A DNA stretch of 64,000 nt, taken from NCBI RefSeq assembly GCF_000012965.1, contig NC_007575.1, positions 1,674,001 to 1,738,000 of the forward strand. Reading direction: 5' to 3'. This document shows, one piece after another, positions 9,294-18,571 of the stretch. This DNA comes from Sulfurimonas denitrificans DSM 1251. Its GTDB lineage: Bacteria > Campylobacterota > Campylobacteria > Campylobacterales > Sulfurimonadaceae. Numbering within the stretch: position 1 is the stretch's first letter; each line of letters begins with the position of its first letter. Below the pieces are notes generated by a model that was not told the DNA's origin, ran no database searches, and saw only the letters and a list, made by a program, of their open reading frames with translations. The position numbers were made by a program, and so were the translations under genes.

Positions 9294-10091
9294 ATGATAA
9301 CAAAAGAGAATATTAATAGCTTTATAGAGAAGATACCGCCTTCGCCAAAAGTTTTAAATGAGGCGCTCTCTCTTTTAAAAATGGGTGAATTAGTAAAAGC
9401 AGCCAAAGTTGCAGAGAGTGATTTGACGCTAAAGTCATATCTTAAAAGTATTGTTAACAAGCCTATCTATGGATTTAGAAATGAGGTTAGCGATATAGGA
9501 CAAATCTTTGGAATCCTTGGTGTCTCTTTATCTCAACAGAGCGTATATAATTACATGGTAACTCTACTTAGCCCAAACAAGTGGTCTCTCTTCAAGCTCA
9601 ATCGTTCACTATTTTATGAACTTCAAGCAACTCTTTCAAAAAGATGGGAAGCTATTTTAATTCATCTTAATATCCATGATGACAATATCTATGCAGCCAT
9701 CTCTCTGCTTCCTGCTAGTATCATTGTAACAGAAGCCCTTTTTGCACAAAAAAAAGAGGATGTTGAACTTTTAAGAAGCACTAAAGCACTAGACTATAAT
9801 ACGATTTTAATGCGTTTATGTGGAGTAGATCTTTTTGATATATGTGAAGAGATTGCTAAAAAATGGGAAATGGATGATAGTGTAAGTGCGATAGTTCATG
9901 CAGCTTCAGGTATAAAAACCTCTGAGAATCAAGAGATAAACACTCTTGGAAAATGGATGCATCTTCTGCTCTTCTATAAATTATCACAACCAGAGTTTAT
10001 AAACGCTGGGCTAAATGATTTTGTTGATTTTAAAGTTGAGTATGTTAGTGATATATATGATGATTTTGCTTTGCTAATGGAGATTGAATGA
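9294..10091 (+). CDS. HDOD-domain protein
   Basis: 265 aa, soluble. The N-terminal ~200 residues match an HDOD domain: IPPSPKVLNEALSLL at the start, then repeated helices with DLTLKSYLKSIVN and DIGQIFGILG. HDOD proteins are non-catalytic relatives of HD phosphohydrolases and act in signalling, often with chemotaxis or c-di-GMP proteins. The stop overlaps the start of the STAS/CheX-like gene (ATGA), so the two are translationally coupled and probably work together. The intergenic region to rpmB (9147-9293) holds both divergent promoters; an AT-rich GATAAAAT about 25 bp before the start could be a -10 box. Confidence 0.85.
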   Translation: MITKENINSFIEKIPPSPKVLNEALSLLKMGELVKAAKVAESDLTLKSYLKSIVNKPIYGFRNEVSDIGQIFGILGVSLSQQSVYNYMVTLLSPNKWSLFKLNRSLFYELQATLSKRWEAILIHLNIHDDNIYAAISLLPASIIVTEALFAQKKEDVELLRSTKALDYNTILMRLCGVDLFDICEEIAKKWEMDDSVSAIVHAASGIKTSENQEINTLGKWMHLLLFYKLSQPEFINAGLNDFVDFKVEYVSDIYDDFALLMEIE

Positions 10092-11482
10092 AAGCTGTAG
10101 TAAAAGATGGGATTGCTGTATTTTCTCCTCAAGGATTTATAGATGCAAATAGCTCAAGCGCATTTATGAGCATAGAAGATATTGAAGCGGCAACAAACTT
10201 AAAAGCTGATATGATTTTAATTTCACTAAAAAAAGTTGTTTTTTTCAATCGTAATGGCTTAGATATTTTCATAAAACTATTCTCTAAAATCCGCAAAAAA
10301 AATCAAGCAATTGTTGGCTTTTGTGATTATGATAGAAAAAAATATGATGCAGTGAGAAAATTTTTTCAAGATGAACTCAACTTCTCACTCTTTAAAACAT
10401 TAGAGATAGCCTATCTTTTTTCTTCAAGCTTTAAAAACCAAAATAAAAATATATTGATTTACAGTACCGACAAATCCCAACGATCTGCCATGGCGATAGA
10501 GCTACGTGATGGAGGACACAACCCTACAGTTGCCCAGTCTATTGAAGATTTTGAAGATAAAAAAAACAGCGGCGCTGCTTATGACTATATTATTGACTCG
10601 ACATTTCTTGGACACATGGGACAAAAAGTTGCAGCTAGAGTAACTGGCAATGCAATTATCTATACAATCTCATCTTTTCTAGATGTTGAAATAGCTGAGC
10701 AGTTCAATATAGAGTATCATAACAACTCACTCAATGTTGGTTTTAGACTCTTTATATTTGATGCCTATAAAGTCCTTAGTATGAATATTCATGCCCTAAA
10801 TTTTTTCTCAAAACTTGCTAGTTCAGCAGCTGAATATAATGCTAGTATCTGCTTTGTAGGTATGAAATTTGATAAAACTCCAATAGTATTTAAAGAAACC
10901 ATGGAAGATGCAGGAATACTTTTTTATGCACAAATGGATGACATCCTTAAAAACAAAAACCTCCTAAAAGAGTTAGGTGCCAGCAGCGCTGCTAATATTA
11001 AAAATAAAAGAGTAATAAATAAAGAGACAATTTTAGAGTTACCAAAATTTATAGATGCCACTGTTGCTACATTAGAGATGATGACAAATGCAAAAGCAAC
11101 TAAAGAGTCTTTAAATGTTCGCAACTTAACTATTGAAGAAAAAAAGGACAAAATTGCAAGTTCTATTGGCTACTATGGTGATATGGACGGTATCATTATT
11201 TTAGTTTTTCCAAAAGAGATTGCGAAAAAAGCTTGTGAACTTCTAATTGGAGAGAGTACTGATGATTTGGAGATGATTTTAGATACGTTAGCGGAACTTG
11301 TAAATATTGTAGGCGGAAAGATAAAAACACTTCTTAGTGATGAAAATATCAGTGTAAATATAACTCTTCCTAGAACATATCAAGATATAGATAGTTTGAT
11401 GGAAGTTGTTGAGGGAAGAAAGGGTGTACAGGTAGATTTACTCTTTGGGAATGATAAATTTCTCTTCTTCTTAACAAGATAA
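10088..11482 (+). CDS. STAS-domain / CheX-like phosphatase fusion
   Basis: 464 aa. Residues 1-~110 look like a STAS (anti-sigma antagonist) domain (AVFSPQGFIDANSS; MILISLKKVVFFNRNGL). Residues ~120-230 resemble a degenerate receiver domain (NILIYSTDKSQRSAMAIELRDGG; YDYIIDSTFLG). Residues ~350-464 are CheX/CheC-like: GDMDGIIIL (~363) and AELVNIVGG (~402), which contains the ExxN phosphatase pair. CheX removes phosphate from CheY. The combination suggests control of a phospho-relay or of flagellar/chemotaxis output. It overlaps the HDOD gene by 4 nt and ends 43 bp before rpe. The CheX call is good, the receiver call is weak. Confidence 0.75.
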   Translation: MKAVVKDGIAVFSPQGFIDANSSSAFMSIEDIEAATNLKADMILISLKKVVFFNRNGLDIFIKLFSKIRKKNQAIVGFCDYDRKKYDAVRKFFQDELNFSLFKTLEIAYLFSSSFKNQNKNILIYSTDKSQRSAMAIELRDGGHNPTVAQSIEDFEDKKNSGAAYDYIIDSTFLGHMGQKVAARVTGNAIIYTISSFLDVEIAEQFNIEYHNNSLNVGFRLFIFDAYKVLSMNIHALNFFSKLASSAAEYNASICFVGMKFDKTPIVFKETMEDAGILFYAQMDDILKNKNLLKELGASSAANIKNKRVINKETILELPKFIDATVATLEMMTNAKATKESLNVRNLTIEEKKDKIASSIGYYGDMDGIIILVFPKEIAKKACELLIGESTDDLEMILDTLAELVNIVGGKIKTLLSDENISVNITLPRTYQDIDSLMEVVEGRKGVQVDLLFGNDKFLFFLTR

Positions 11483-11525
11483 AAGCAACAAAACTGTAAA
11501 ATCACAAAATAAAAAAGGAAAATAG

Positions 11526-12167
11526 ATGAAAGTAGCTCCAAGTATTTTATCAGCTGATTTTGGCAATTTACAAAGAGATGTTGAAGCTATTTGTGCTGCT
11601 GGTTGTGACTATGTACATGTAGATGTTATGGATGGGCATTTTGTTCCAAATCTTACAATTGGACCCGTAGTTGTCTCTGCCATTGCAGCGTGTGCAACAA
11701 AACCTCTTGACATTCATCTAATGGTTGAGAACAACACTTTCTTCGTGGACCTTTTTGCACCTTTAAAACCTGAATATATCTCTTTTCATATAGAAGAGGA
11801 GAAGCATCCGCATAGACTTATTCAAAAAATACGCTCTTTAGGCATCAAACCAGCAATTGTGTTAAATCCTCATACACCACCTGAAGCCATTGAGTATCTT
11901 TTGGCTGATTTGGATATGGTTCTGCTTATGAGTGTAAATCCTGGATTTGGTGGGCAAAGTTTTATAGAGAGTGTTGTGCCAAAAGCAAAAAAGCTAAGTG
12001 CGATGAGAGATGAAATAAATCCAAAATGCCTTATAGAAGTTGATGGTGGAGTAAGTGATAAAAACGTTAAACTTCTCAAAGAGGTCGGCGTAGATATTGT
12101 CGTTGCGGGAAGCTATGTATTTAACCATGAAAATAAAAAAACAGCAATTGAGTCTTTAAAAATATAA
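11526..12167 (+). CDS. rpe: Ribulose-phosphate 3-epimerase
   Basis: 213 aa TIM barrel. It interconverts ribulose-5-P and xylulose-5-P in the pentose-phosphate and Calvin pathways. Signature sequences are visible: MKVAPSILSADFGNL at the start, HVDVMDGHFVPNLTIGP, DIHLMVEN, MSVNPGFGGQSF and EVDGGV. A ribosome site (AAAAAGGAAAAT) precedes the ATG. It is followed 2 bp later by trpF, so the pair shares a transcript. Confidence 0.97.
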   Translation: MKVAPSILSADFGNLQRDVEAICAAGCDYVHVDVMDGHFVPNLTIGPVVVSAIAACATKPLDIHLMVENNTFFVDLFAPLKPEYISFHIEEEKHPHRLIQKIRSLGIKPAIVLNPHTPPEAIEYLLADLDMVLLMSVNPGFGGQSFIESVVPKAKKLSAMRDEINPKCLIEVDGGVSDKNVKLLKEVGVDIVVAGSYVFNHENKKTAIESLKI

Positions 12168-12169
12168 CC

Positions 12170-12754
12170 ATGCGCACTAAGATTTGTGGAATAACCTCTT
12201 ATGATGATGCTATGAGTGCGATTGATTCTGGTGCTGATGCTTTAGGATTCGTTTTTTATGAAGCCTCTGCGAGATATATCTCTCCAAGAGATGCAGCAGA
12301 GATTATAAAAAAGCTACCTCCATTTATAGAAAAAGTTGCTCTTTTTGTAAATAGCGATGCTCAAATAATAAACTCTTACTGCCAAGAAGCTGGTGCAACA
12401 TTGGCCCAGATTCACTTTGAAGCCCCACTCAGATTATATGAACAGTTGTTCGTCCCTTATATAAAAGTCATCAGAGCAAAAGAGCCACAAGATATTTTGC
12501 AATATGCTAATGAGTACCGTCTTGTGGATGCTTACTGCGAAACATACGGTGGAAGCGGAAAAAGATTAAATCTTGATTGGTTTGATGGAGTCGATTGCTC
12601 AAAAATTATTTTAGCTGGCGGATTAGACCCCAAAAATGTCTCTTCTCTTAAGAAATATGGTTTTTATGGTGTTGATGTTAGTAGTGGGGTTGAGATTTCG
12701 CAGGGCAAAAAAGATTATAAAAAAGTTAAAGAGTTTATTAGAAATGCAAAGTAA
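12170..12754 (+). CDS. trpF: Phosphoribosylanthranilate isomerase
   Basis: 194 aa TIM barrel. It catalyses the third step of tryptophan synthesis. It starts MRTKICGIT with the catalytic Cys, contains GADALGFVFY and the catalytic Asp region (VDAYCETYGGSGKRLNLDW), and ends with LAGGLDPKNV and GVDVSSGVE. It follows rpe by only 2 bp and shows no separate trp operon context here, as is common where trp genes are dispersed. The next gene, an exonuclease, starts 6 bp downstream. Confidence 0.95.
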   Translation: MRTKICGITSYDDAMSAIDSGADALGFVFYEASARYISPRDAAEIIKKLPPFIEKVALFVNSDAQIINSYCQEAGATLAQIHFEAPLRLYEQLFVPYIKVIRAKEPQDILQYANEYRLVDAYCETYGGSGKRLNLDWFDGVDCSKIILAGGLDPKNVSSLKKYGFYGVDVSSGVEISQGKKDYKKVKEFIRNAK

Positions 12755-12760
12755 TGATAT

Positions 12761-13561
12761 ATGATTTTTGATGAGCCAACTTTCTCCCTAGACGCAAAAA
12801 GTATCCATAAACTCTCAACTAAAGGTTTATCTATTAAGACGTTAAGGGAGCAGATACATGACGATTTGGATTTTTTACTTCAACTTTGGCATGCTCAGGG
12901 CTTGGAGATAGTAAAGCAATCTGGAAGTTTCTACTTTACCACTGCTTTTAAACCTATGAGTGAGAGTACTTTTTGTATTGTAGATATTGAGACAAACGGC
13001 TCAAAGATAGAGAAGCATCAAATCATAGAGATAGCTGCGCTAAAAGTTAAAAATGGTTTAGTAGTAGAGCGCTTTGAATCACTAGTAGAGTGCCATGAAA
13101 TAAATCCTCACATAACAGAAATAACAGGTATCTCTACCAATGAAACCATAGACGCACCAAATCTTAAAAAAGTTATGTATGATTTTAGAACATTTTTAGG
13201 TGACGCAGTTTTTATCGCTCATGATGTGAAATTTGATTATAAGTTTATATCTTTGAGTATGCAAAAGATTGGTCTGCCTCCACTTCTAAATAGAAGTTTA
13301 TGTTCACTCTCTCTAGCTGAGAGGACTATAGAATCTTATAGGTACGCTCTATCTTATCTAAATACAATATTCAATCTCCATCCAGAGGCTACCCATCATA
13401 GAGCGATGAGTGATGTTATAACAACATACGAACTTTTTAAATTATCATTAAATAGTGTTGATAAAGAAGTGAAAACAGTTGAAGATTTAATAAGATTTTC
13501 AAAAGAGGCAAAAAGACTAAAGCGACCAAAATTTGATCCTCGACTTGAGGATCAAGAGTAA
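12761..13561 (+). CDS. DEDDh 3'-5' exonuclease (DNA polymerase III epsilon-like)
   Basis: 266 aa. The exonuclease core spans ~70-235: Exo I FCIVDIETNG, Exo II FIAHDVKFDYKFI and Exo III HHRAMSDVITTYELF, so all four acidic residues and the general-base His are present. The first ~65 residues are an extra segment lacking in E. coli DnaQ. It may be the polymerase proofreading subunit or a DnaQ-related repair or RNA exonuclease. The 3' end contains a perfect inverted repeat that can serve as a terminator shared with convergent accA. It is the third gene of the rpe-trpF run. Confidence 0.88.
   Translation: MIFDEPTFSLDAKSIHKLSTKGLSIKTLREQIHDDLDFLLQLWHAQGLEIVKQSGSFYFTTAFKPMSESTFCIVDIETNGSKIEKHQIIEIAALKVKNGLVVERFESLVECHEINPHITEITGISTNETIDAPNLKKVMYDFRTFLGDAVFIAHDVKFDYKFISLSMQKIGLPPLLNRSLCSLSLAERTIESYRYALSYLNTIFNLHPEATHHRAMSDVITTYELFKLSLNSVDKEVKTVEDLIRFSKEAKRLKRPKFDPRLEDQE
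13533..13555. terminator. Perfect 9-bp stem hairpin between convergent genes
   Basis: TTGATCCTC and GAGGATCAA are perfect complements around a 5-nt loop. The hairpin lies inside the last codons of the exonuclease gene, just before the stop, and is followed on the + strand by AATTTTATT. accA ends 9 bp away on the other strand, so one hairpin could end both transcripts. Confidence 0.6.
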
Positions 13562-13563
13562 TT

Positions 13564-14499
13564 TTATTCGCTAAAAGCACCCACGCTTGTTAGTTTTTTA
13601 TATCTCTCTTCCATTCTCTGCTCGTTAGACATTTGACGCAATTTTTTAAGTTCACTTAAGAAATACTCTCCAATTGCAGCAGCAGCACTATCTCTATCTC
13701 TATGTGCTCCAATTAGTGGTTCTGCAATAATATCATCTATTAGATTTAACTCTTTCAAATCTCCACTTGTAATTTTCATGGCATTTGTTGCAGATTCCAC
13801 TTTTGCGGGGTCATTCCATAAAATAGCAGAGCATCCCTCTGGTGAAATAACACTAAAAACCGAATATCTCATCATTGCAAATCTATCCGCTACGCCTATT
13901 GCCAATGCTCCACCACTTCCGCCCTCACCAATAACTACAGAGATACTCTGAGTATTTAGTTGTGATAACTCTAAGAGATTTCTAGCTATAGCTTCACTCT
14001 GATTTCTCTCCTCAGCACCAATTCCAGGATATGCACCAGGAGTATCTACCAACATAAGAAGAGGAAGGTTAAACTTTTCAGCAAGCTTTGCAGCACGTAA
14101 AGCTTTACGATAACCTTCAGGATGAGGCATACCAAAGTTTCGTTTTATCTTATTTTTAGTTCCACGACCTTTTTGCTCACCTATTACAACAACCTTCTCT
14201 TCCCCAATGTAACCAATATAACAAAGGATAGCCGCATCATCACGAAAATGTCTATCTCCATGAATCTCATATTTATCTCTCATAAGAAGATTTATATAAT
14301 CAAGCGCATATGGTCTATCAACATGTCGTGCAAGTTGGAGTTGTTGAAAGGGAGAAAGATTTGTAAATATCTTTGAAACTTCTTTATCTAAGTTTTTCTT
14401 CAGTGATGCAACAAGTCCATCATCATGACGAACCTGTGCAGATATAATGTCTTCTTGGATTATTTTTATTTTCTGTTCAAAGTCTAAATATGTTGCCAA
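13564..14499 (-). CDS. accA: Acetyl-CoA carboxylase carboxyltransferase subunit alpha
   Basis: 311 aa, the normal AccA length. With AccD it moves carboxyl from biotin to acetyl-CoA to make malonyl-CoA, the first step of fatty acid synthesis. The crotonase-fold body has typical stretches: [58 protein letters not shown] and [15 protein letters not shown]. It lies 16 bp downstream of fabF in a leftward acpP-fabF-accA run, all for the same pathway. Confidence 0.97.
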   Translation of the reverse strand: MATYLDFEQKIKIIQEDIISAQVRHDDGLVASLKKNLDKEVSKIFTNLSPFQQLQLARHVDRPYALDYINLLMRDKYEIHGDRHFRDDAAILCYIGYIGEEKVVVIGEQKGRGTKNKIKRNFGMPHPEGYRKALRAAKLAEKFNLPLLMLVDTPGAYPGIGAEERNQSEAIARNLLELSQLNTQSISVVIGEGGSGGALAIGVADRFAMMRYSVFSVISPEGCSAILWNDPAKVESATNAMKITSGDLKELNLIDDIIAEPLIGAHRDRDSAAAAIGEYFLSELKKLRQMSNEQRMEERYKKLTSVGAFSE

Positions 14500-14515
14500 T
14501 GTGGACTCCTTATAC

Positions 14516-15733
14516 TTAGATTTTTCTAAAAATTAAAACGCCATTTGTTCCACCAAAACCAAATGAGTTGCTCATTACAGTATTTAACTCGGCACGTCTA
14601 GCCTTGTTTGGAACAATATCTAAATCACAATCCTGATCTGGTGTTTCATGGTTTATAGTTGGAGGGATGATTCCATCACGCATTGCCATTAAACATACAA
14701 CAGCCTCGATTCCGCCAGCTGCACCAAGGCAGTGACCTATTTGACCCTTAATTGAACTCATTGGAGGACAGTTCTCTTTTCCGCCAAGAAGCTCTTTTAC
14801 TGCTTCTGTTTCATTTTTATCATTAATTGGCGTACTTGTTCCATGAGCATTTACATAATCTAGTTTAGGTTTTCCTGCCATTGCGTAAGCTGCCTTCATA
14901 GCACGAGCAGGGCCATCAAGGCTTGGAGTAGTAATATGACTTGCATCTCCACTCTCTCCAAAACCTATAATCTCTCCATAGATCTTTGCCCCACGTGCAA
15001 TAGCGTCTTCATATACCTCAAGAATTAGTGCCGCAGCGCCTTCTCCCATTACAAACCCATCACGATTAGCGTCAAATGGACGAGAAGCTTTTTTTGGCTC
15101 TTCATTTCTTGTTGAGAGTGCTTTCATAGCAGCAAATCCGCCAACACCCGCGCCAGTTACAGCGCACTCTGCAGAGACTACTAACATCTTATCTGCACCA
15201 CCACACATAATAGTCTTTACCGCTTCGCTTATCGCATGAGTTCCAGCAGCACATGCTGTAACACTAGATAAATTTGGACCTTTTGTTCCATGCTCAATTG
15301 AGACAAAACCACCAAGCATATTCACAAGTGCACCTGGAATAAAAAATGGGCTTATTCTTCGTGGACCTTTTGTCTCTATAATAATAGAATTTTTTTCAAT
15401 GGAAGGCAGTCCGCCAATACCAGAGCCAGCGCTTATACCAAATCTATCCATATCAATTTCTTGAGAAAAATTTGCATCAGCCATTGCCTCTTGAGCCGCT
15501 TTTAATCCAAGATGGATAAATCTATCAGCTTTTTTAACCTCTTTTGGCGACATTACTGTCTCAGGATCAAAATTTTTAACTTCTCCTGCAATTTTTACGC
15601 TGTAATTTTCTGGGTCAAAAAGAGTAATAATATCTATTCCACACTCGCCCTCACAGATAGCTTTAAAAGAGCTCTCTTTATCATTTCCAACTGCATTTAT
15701 CATTCCCAATCCAGTAACTACAACTCTTTTCAT
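14516..15733 (-). CDS. fabF: 3-oxoacyl-ACP synthase II (FabF)
   Basis: About 405 aa. It condenses malonyl-ACP with the growing acyl chain. The thiolase fold shows the catalytic triad: Cys in [10 protein letters not shown], His in [11 protein letters not shown] and His in [12 protein letters not shown]. The N-terminus is [16 protein letters not shown]. An in-frame ATG four codons earlier (15745) exists, but its own GGAG sits 8 nt before the ATG at 15733, so I take the shorter start. It lies between acpP and accA, with a stem-loop upstream that may tune expression relative to acpP. Confidence 0.96.
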   Translation of the reverse strand: MKRVVVTGLGMINAVGNDKESSFKAICEGECGIDIITLFDPENYSVKIAGEVKNFDPETVMSPKEVKKADRFIHLGLKAAQEAMADANFSQEIDMDRFGISAGSGIGGLPSIEKNSIIIETKGPRRISPFFIPGALVNMLGGFVSIEHGTKGPNLSSVTACAAGTHAISEAVKTIMCGGADKMLVVSAECAVTGAGVGGFAAMKALSTRNEEPKKASRPFDANRDGFVMGEGAAALILEVYEDAIARGAKIYGEIIGFGESGDASHITTPSLDGPARAMKAAYAMAGKPKLDYVNAHGTSTPINDKNETEAVKELLGGKENCPPMSSIKGQIGHCLGAAGGIEAVVCLMAMRDGIIPPTINHETPDQDCDLDIVPNKARRAELNTVMSNSFGFGGTNGVLIFRKI

Positions 15734-15797
15734 AAAAATCTCCATATAAAATATAAAATACTTTTAAAAATTTAGTTTGCTAAACTTTAAAAAGTAT

Positions 15798-15823
15798 TTC
15801 TACCGAGTATATTCTCGGTAGAA
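15798..15823 (-). terminator. Stem-loop between acpP and fabF
   Basis: A 10-bp perfect stem (TTCTACCGAG / CTCGGTAGAA, 6-nt loop) sits between acpP and fabF. On the minus strand it is followed by ATACTTTTT. It probably acts as a partial terminator or RNA-stability element that leaves the abundant acpP message in excess over fabF. Confidence 0.6.
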
Positions 15824-15833
15824 TCTTAGATAA

Positions 15834-16061
15834 TTATTTACTTTCGATATAGTTAACTACATCTTTAACAGTTCTAATTTTTTCTGCTTCATCATCAGGA
15901 ATTTCGATATCAAATTTCTCTTCAAGAGCCATTACCAATTCAACTACATCAAGGCTATCAGCACCTAAATCCTCAACAAACTTTGAGTCCTCTTTAACTT
16001 CATCAGCGCTTACGCTTAATTGTTCAACTACTACCGCTTTAATATCGTCTAAAAGTGCCAT
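15834..16061 (-). CDS. acpP: Acyl carrier protein
   Basis: 75 aa, acidic four-helix protein that carries acyl chains on a 4'-phosphopantetheine arm. The attachment Ser lies in [10 protein letters not shown]. The start at MALLDDIKA (16061) is preferred over an ATG 15 codons earlier because AGGAG lies 6 nt before it and the length is then standard. First gene of the acpP-fabF-accA run. The 167 bp upstream, to the photolyase end, is AT-rich and must hold the promoter. Confidence 0.97.
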   Translation of the reverse strand: MALLDDIKAVVVEQLSVSADEVKEDSKFVEDLGADSLDVVELVMALEEKFDIEIPDDEAEKIRTVKDVVNYIESK

Positions 16062-16228
16062 TCTAGCTCCTATGTTTATGTGTAAAATCTTGGAATTGTA
16101 GCACATTTAACTTAAATAAACTCTCTTGCTATCAAATAAAAAGAGGTTCTCTAGGCTCTAATAAGCGATTATTTATAACTATTTTTATTAAACCAGAAAC
16201 CTTGCATTTGCCTATTTTGAGCCTATTT

Positions 16229-17566
16229 TTATCTTTTTTTAAAAAGCTCTACTGCTCTTTTTGATGCCTCTTTGTGAGTAACTATTGGTTTTGGATAATC
16301 TTTTATATCGGCACAAAGAAGGTACTCTTCTTTGTGAATATTTTTTATCTCAATTGTAGAGAGTTCACTAACATATCTCTTTATATAAAGAGCCTCTTTA
16401 TCAAATTTTTTACTCTGCAAATATGGATTAAAAATTCTAAAATATGGCTGTGGATCCACCCCAGTTCCTGCACTCCATTGCCACGAAAGTACATTACTTG
16501 CTTTATCATAATCAAGCAGATGTTCTGCAAAAAATCTCTCTCCCCACTGCCATGGAAGAAGTAAATCTTTTGTAAAAAAAGAGGCTACCACCATTCGAAC
16601 TCTGTTGTGCATGTAACCAGTTTTTAAAAGTTCTCTAACTCCAGCATCCACTATTGGCACGCCTGTTTTAGCGCTGCAAAAGGCTATAAATTTCTCTTTA
16701 TCTTCTATACCATTGAAGCTATATTTATAGTTTTCACTCTCTACATGTGGTGTATGAAAAAGTGCGTAAGCGTAAAAATCTCTAAAAATAAGCTGTCTTA
16801 TAAATGGCTCACTAACTTCTGCGAGCTTTAGTACTTCAAGTAAAACTTCTCTAATAGAGATAGTACCAAAACGTAAATCAACGCTTAAGCTTGAAGAGAT
16901 ATCAACATCTAAAAAATCTCTCATCTGGCTATATTTTGAGATATTTTTTTTAAAATTCTCAAGCTTTTTTTGAGGAGCTATAATATTTAAGTTTTGAGCT
17001 TTAAATCCAATTGATTCTATAGCTAAAGATAGTTTTGTTATGCCTATATCTACTTTTGTAATTCCCTCATAATCACTACCGATTAAAATATTTTGAGCAA
17101 TTTTTTTCTCTTGCAAATCTTTTACATGTAGTGCAACTCTTGCTTTTTTATAAAAAGGAGTAAAGACAAAATATGGAGAGCCATCATCTTTTAGAATCTC
17201 TTTGGGCTTAAATATATATGTGTCATGCAGGTATCTAAAGTGTAGTTTGTGTGAGATATGCAAATCTCTACTCTTTGCATAACTATCATAATCTCCAGAT
17301 GCCACAACCTCATCAAACTTACTTAAATGCTCAAAAACAGCCTCTGGAGTTCCATAAAATATCTTTAAATCTAGTCCGATGTGTTGTAAATCACTCTTTA
17401 GTTTTAAAAGATAATGAAATATAAAAGTTACTCTCTTATCATCTTGCGATAACTCTTTTAATATATTTTCATCAAATATAAAGATAGGTAAAACCTCTCC
17501 ACCAAGAGTTAGCAGAGGATTATCTTTTACTCTTAAATCTCGTCTAAACCAAAGTACTCTCTTCAA
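16229..17566 (-). CDS. phr: Deoxyribodipyrimidine (CPD) photolyase
   Basis: About 445 aa from a TTG start at 17566, which opens the family N-terminus KRVLWFRRDLRVKDNPLL. The frame is open further upstream but that would overlap the previous gene, whose stop lies 7 bp before this TTG. The flavin-binding C-terminal half has GVPIVDAGVRELLKTGYMHNRVRM, WQWGERFF and NVLSWQWSAGTGVDPQPYFRIFNP, diagnostic for class I photolyases. It repairs UV-induced cyclobutane dimers with blue light. The upstream partner (DUF523/DUF1722) is a frequent neighbour of photolyase genes. The start codon is the only uncertain point. Confidence 0.93.
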   Translation of the reverse strand: MKRVLWFRRDLRVKDNPLLTLGGEVLPIFIFDENILKELSQDDKRVTFIFHYLLKLKSDLQHIGLDLKIFYGTPEAVFEHLSKFDEVVASGDYDSYAKSRDLHISHKLHFRYLHDTYIFKPKEILKDDGSPYFVFTPFYKKARVALHVKDLQEKKIAQNILIGSDYEGITKVDIGITKLSLAIESIGFKAQNLNIIAPQKKLENFKKNISKYSQMRDFLDVDISSSLSVDLRFGTISIREVLLEVLKLAEVSEPFIRQLIFRDFYAYALFHTPHVESENYKYSFNGIEDKEKFIAFCSAKTGVPIVDAGVRELLKTGYMHNRVRMVVASFFTKDLLLPWQWGERFFAEHLLDYDKASNVLSWQWSAGTGVDPQPYFRIFNPYLQSKKFDKEALYIKRYVSELSTIEIKNIHKEEYLLCADIKDYPKPIVTHKEASKRAVELFKKR

Positions 17567-17573
17567 GGCTGCT

Positions 17574-18521
17574 CTACTTTGAGCTAAGCAAACTTGAGCG
17601 TAAAGCCAACTCTTTTGGGTATGGATCAAGAAAAGCTTGCCCTAAGAGATAGCTAGTATTGTATTTTTTAGCATAGAGTTTTATGGTTGAGAGCGGAACA
17701 ACAATAGGCACTATTTTTTGCGCATACTCTTCTATCTGCTCATGCAGTGTCTCTTTTTCAACACTGCTTAGCTCATTTTTAAAAAAACCGCTCATATGTT
17801 CTAGTACATTTCTATTTCTTCCAATGGAGCTTTTTTTGGAGATAGCCACCTTAAAGTTGTACTCATAGTTTGAGAGAAGTTCATCAAATGGCAGTTTTTC
17901 ATGGTTTCCAACAATATTTCCAAGAACTCTATAAATTTTCTCATCTTTTGCTTGAAGCAGAAACTTATTTTTTGTATGAAAATCAACAACCATTTTTATT
18001 GTTGGATTACTCTTTTTTAAAACTTCAAATGAGTTGTACGCAAAGAGTTGCATGATAAAATTTTCTCTTAGCCAATCATCTTGAAGCCTTCCCTCCTCCT
18101 CCATTGGAAGCAGTGGAAACTTCTCTTTGCAGATAGTTACAAACAATCCATCTGCTTTTGAATCAGCAAAACCATTCTCTAGATAAGCTTTTGCACTTCC
18201 CATCCCACAACTAGGCGATTTTGACTTAAAAATTATCCCACTTAAATCATTTTGTACGATTTTACGAAACTCTTGATATGATTTATCCTGAAGCTCATTA
18301 GTCAAATCATCGCCGTTTTTGTTTGAAATTATACGGTAACTATCTTCTTTGTTTACAAGTCTGATAGAAGGTCGAGGCACTCCAAAGGCTATAATTTCAG
18401 GGCAAAAAGGAGCAAAAGAGGCATATTTTCCAAGCTCATCAGTTATGAATCTATCATGTTTGTGCCCACCATCAAATCTCACTTTTTCACCAAGCAAACA
18501 TGCCGATACAGCTATTTTCAT
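17574..18521 (-). CDS. DUF523/DUF1722 (YbgA-like) protein
   Basis: 315 aa. Residues 1-~150 are DUF523: MKIAVSACLLGEKVRFDGGHKHD, CPEIIAFGVPRPSIRL and SPSCGMG, with conserved cysteines. Residues ~190-310 are DUF1722 (VDFHTKNKFLLQAKDE; EYAQKIVPIVVPLSTIKLYAKKY). E. coli YbgA sits beside phrB, and the same pairing holds here with a 7-bp gap, which suggests a role tied to photolyase or the response to light damage. No biochemical function is known to me. Confidence 0.9.
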   Translation of the reverse strand: MKIAVSACLLGEKVRFDGGHKHDRFITDELGKYASFAPFCPEIIAFGVPRPSIRLVNKEDSYRIISNKNGDDLTNELQDKSYQEFRKIVQNDLSGIIFKSKSPSCGMGSAKAYLENGFADSKADGLFVTICKEKFPLLPMEEEGRLQDDWLRENFIMQLFAYNSFEVLKKSNPTIKMVVDFHTKNKFLLQAKDEKIYRVLGNIVGNHEKLPFDELLSNYEYNFKVAISKKSSIGRNRNVLEHMSGFFKNELSSVEKETLHEQIEEYAQKIVPIVVPLSTIKLYAKKYNTSYLLGQAFLDPYPKELALRSSLLSSK

Positions 18522-18548
18522 ATAGTGCCTTTTTTAAATCTTTTTATA

Positions 18549-18571
18549 ACAAAAACATGGCATTACGCCAT
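18549..18571 (-). terminator. Hairpin overlapping the fabG stop codon
   Basis: ATGGC-(5 nt)-GCCAT forms a stem read on the minus strand and is followed by GTTTTTG. It begins within the final codons of fabG and would end the gpmI-fabG transcript before the DUF523 gene. The stem is short, so strength is uncertain. Confidence 0.5.
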
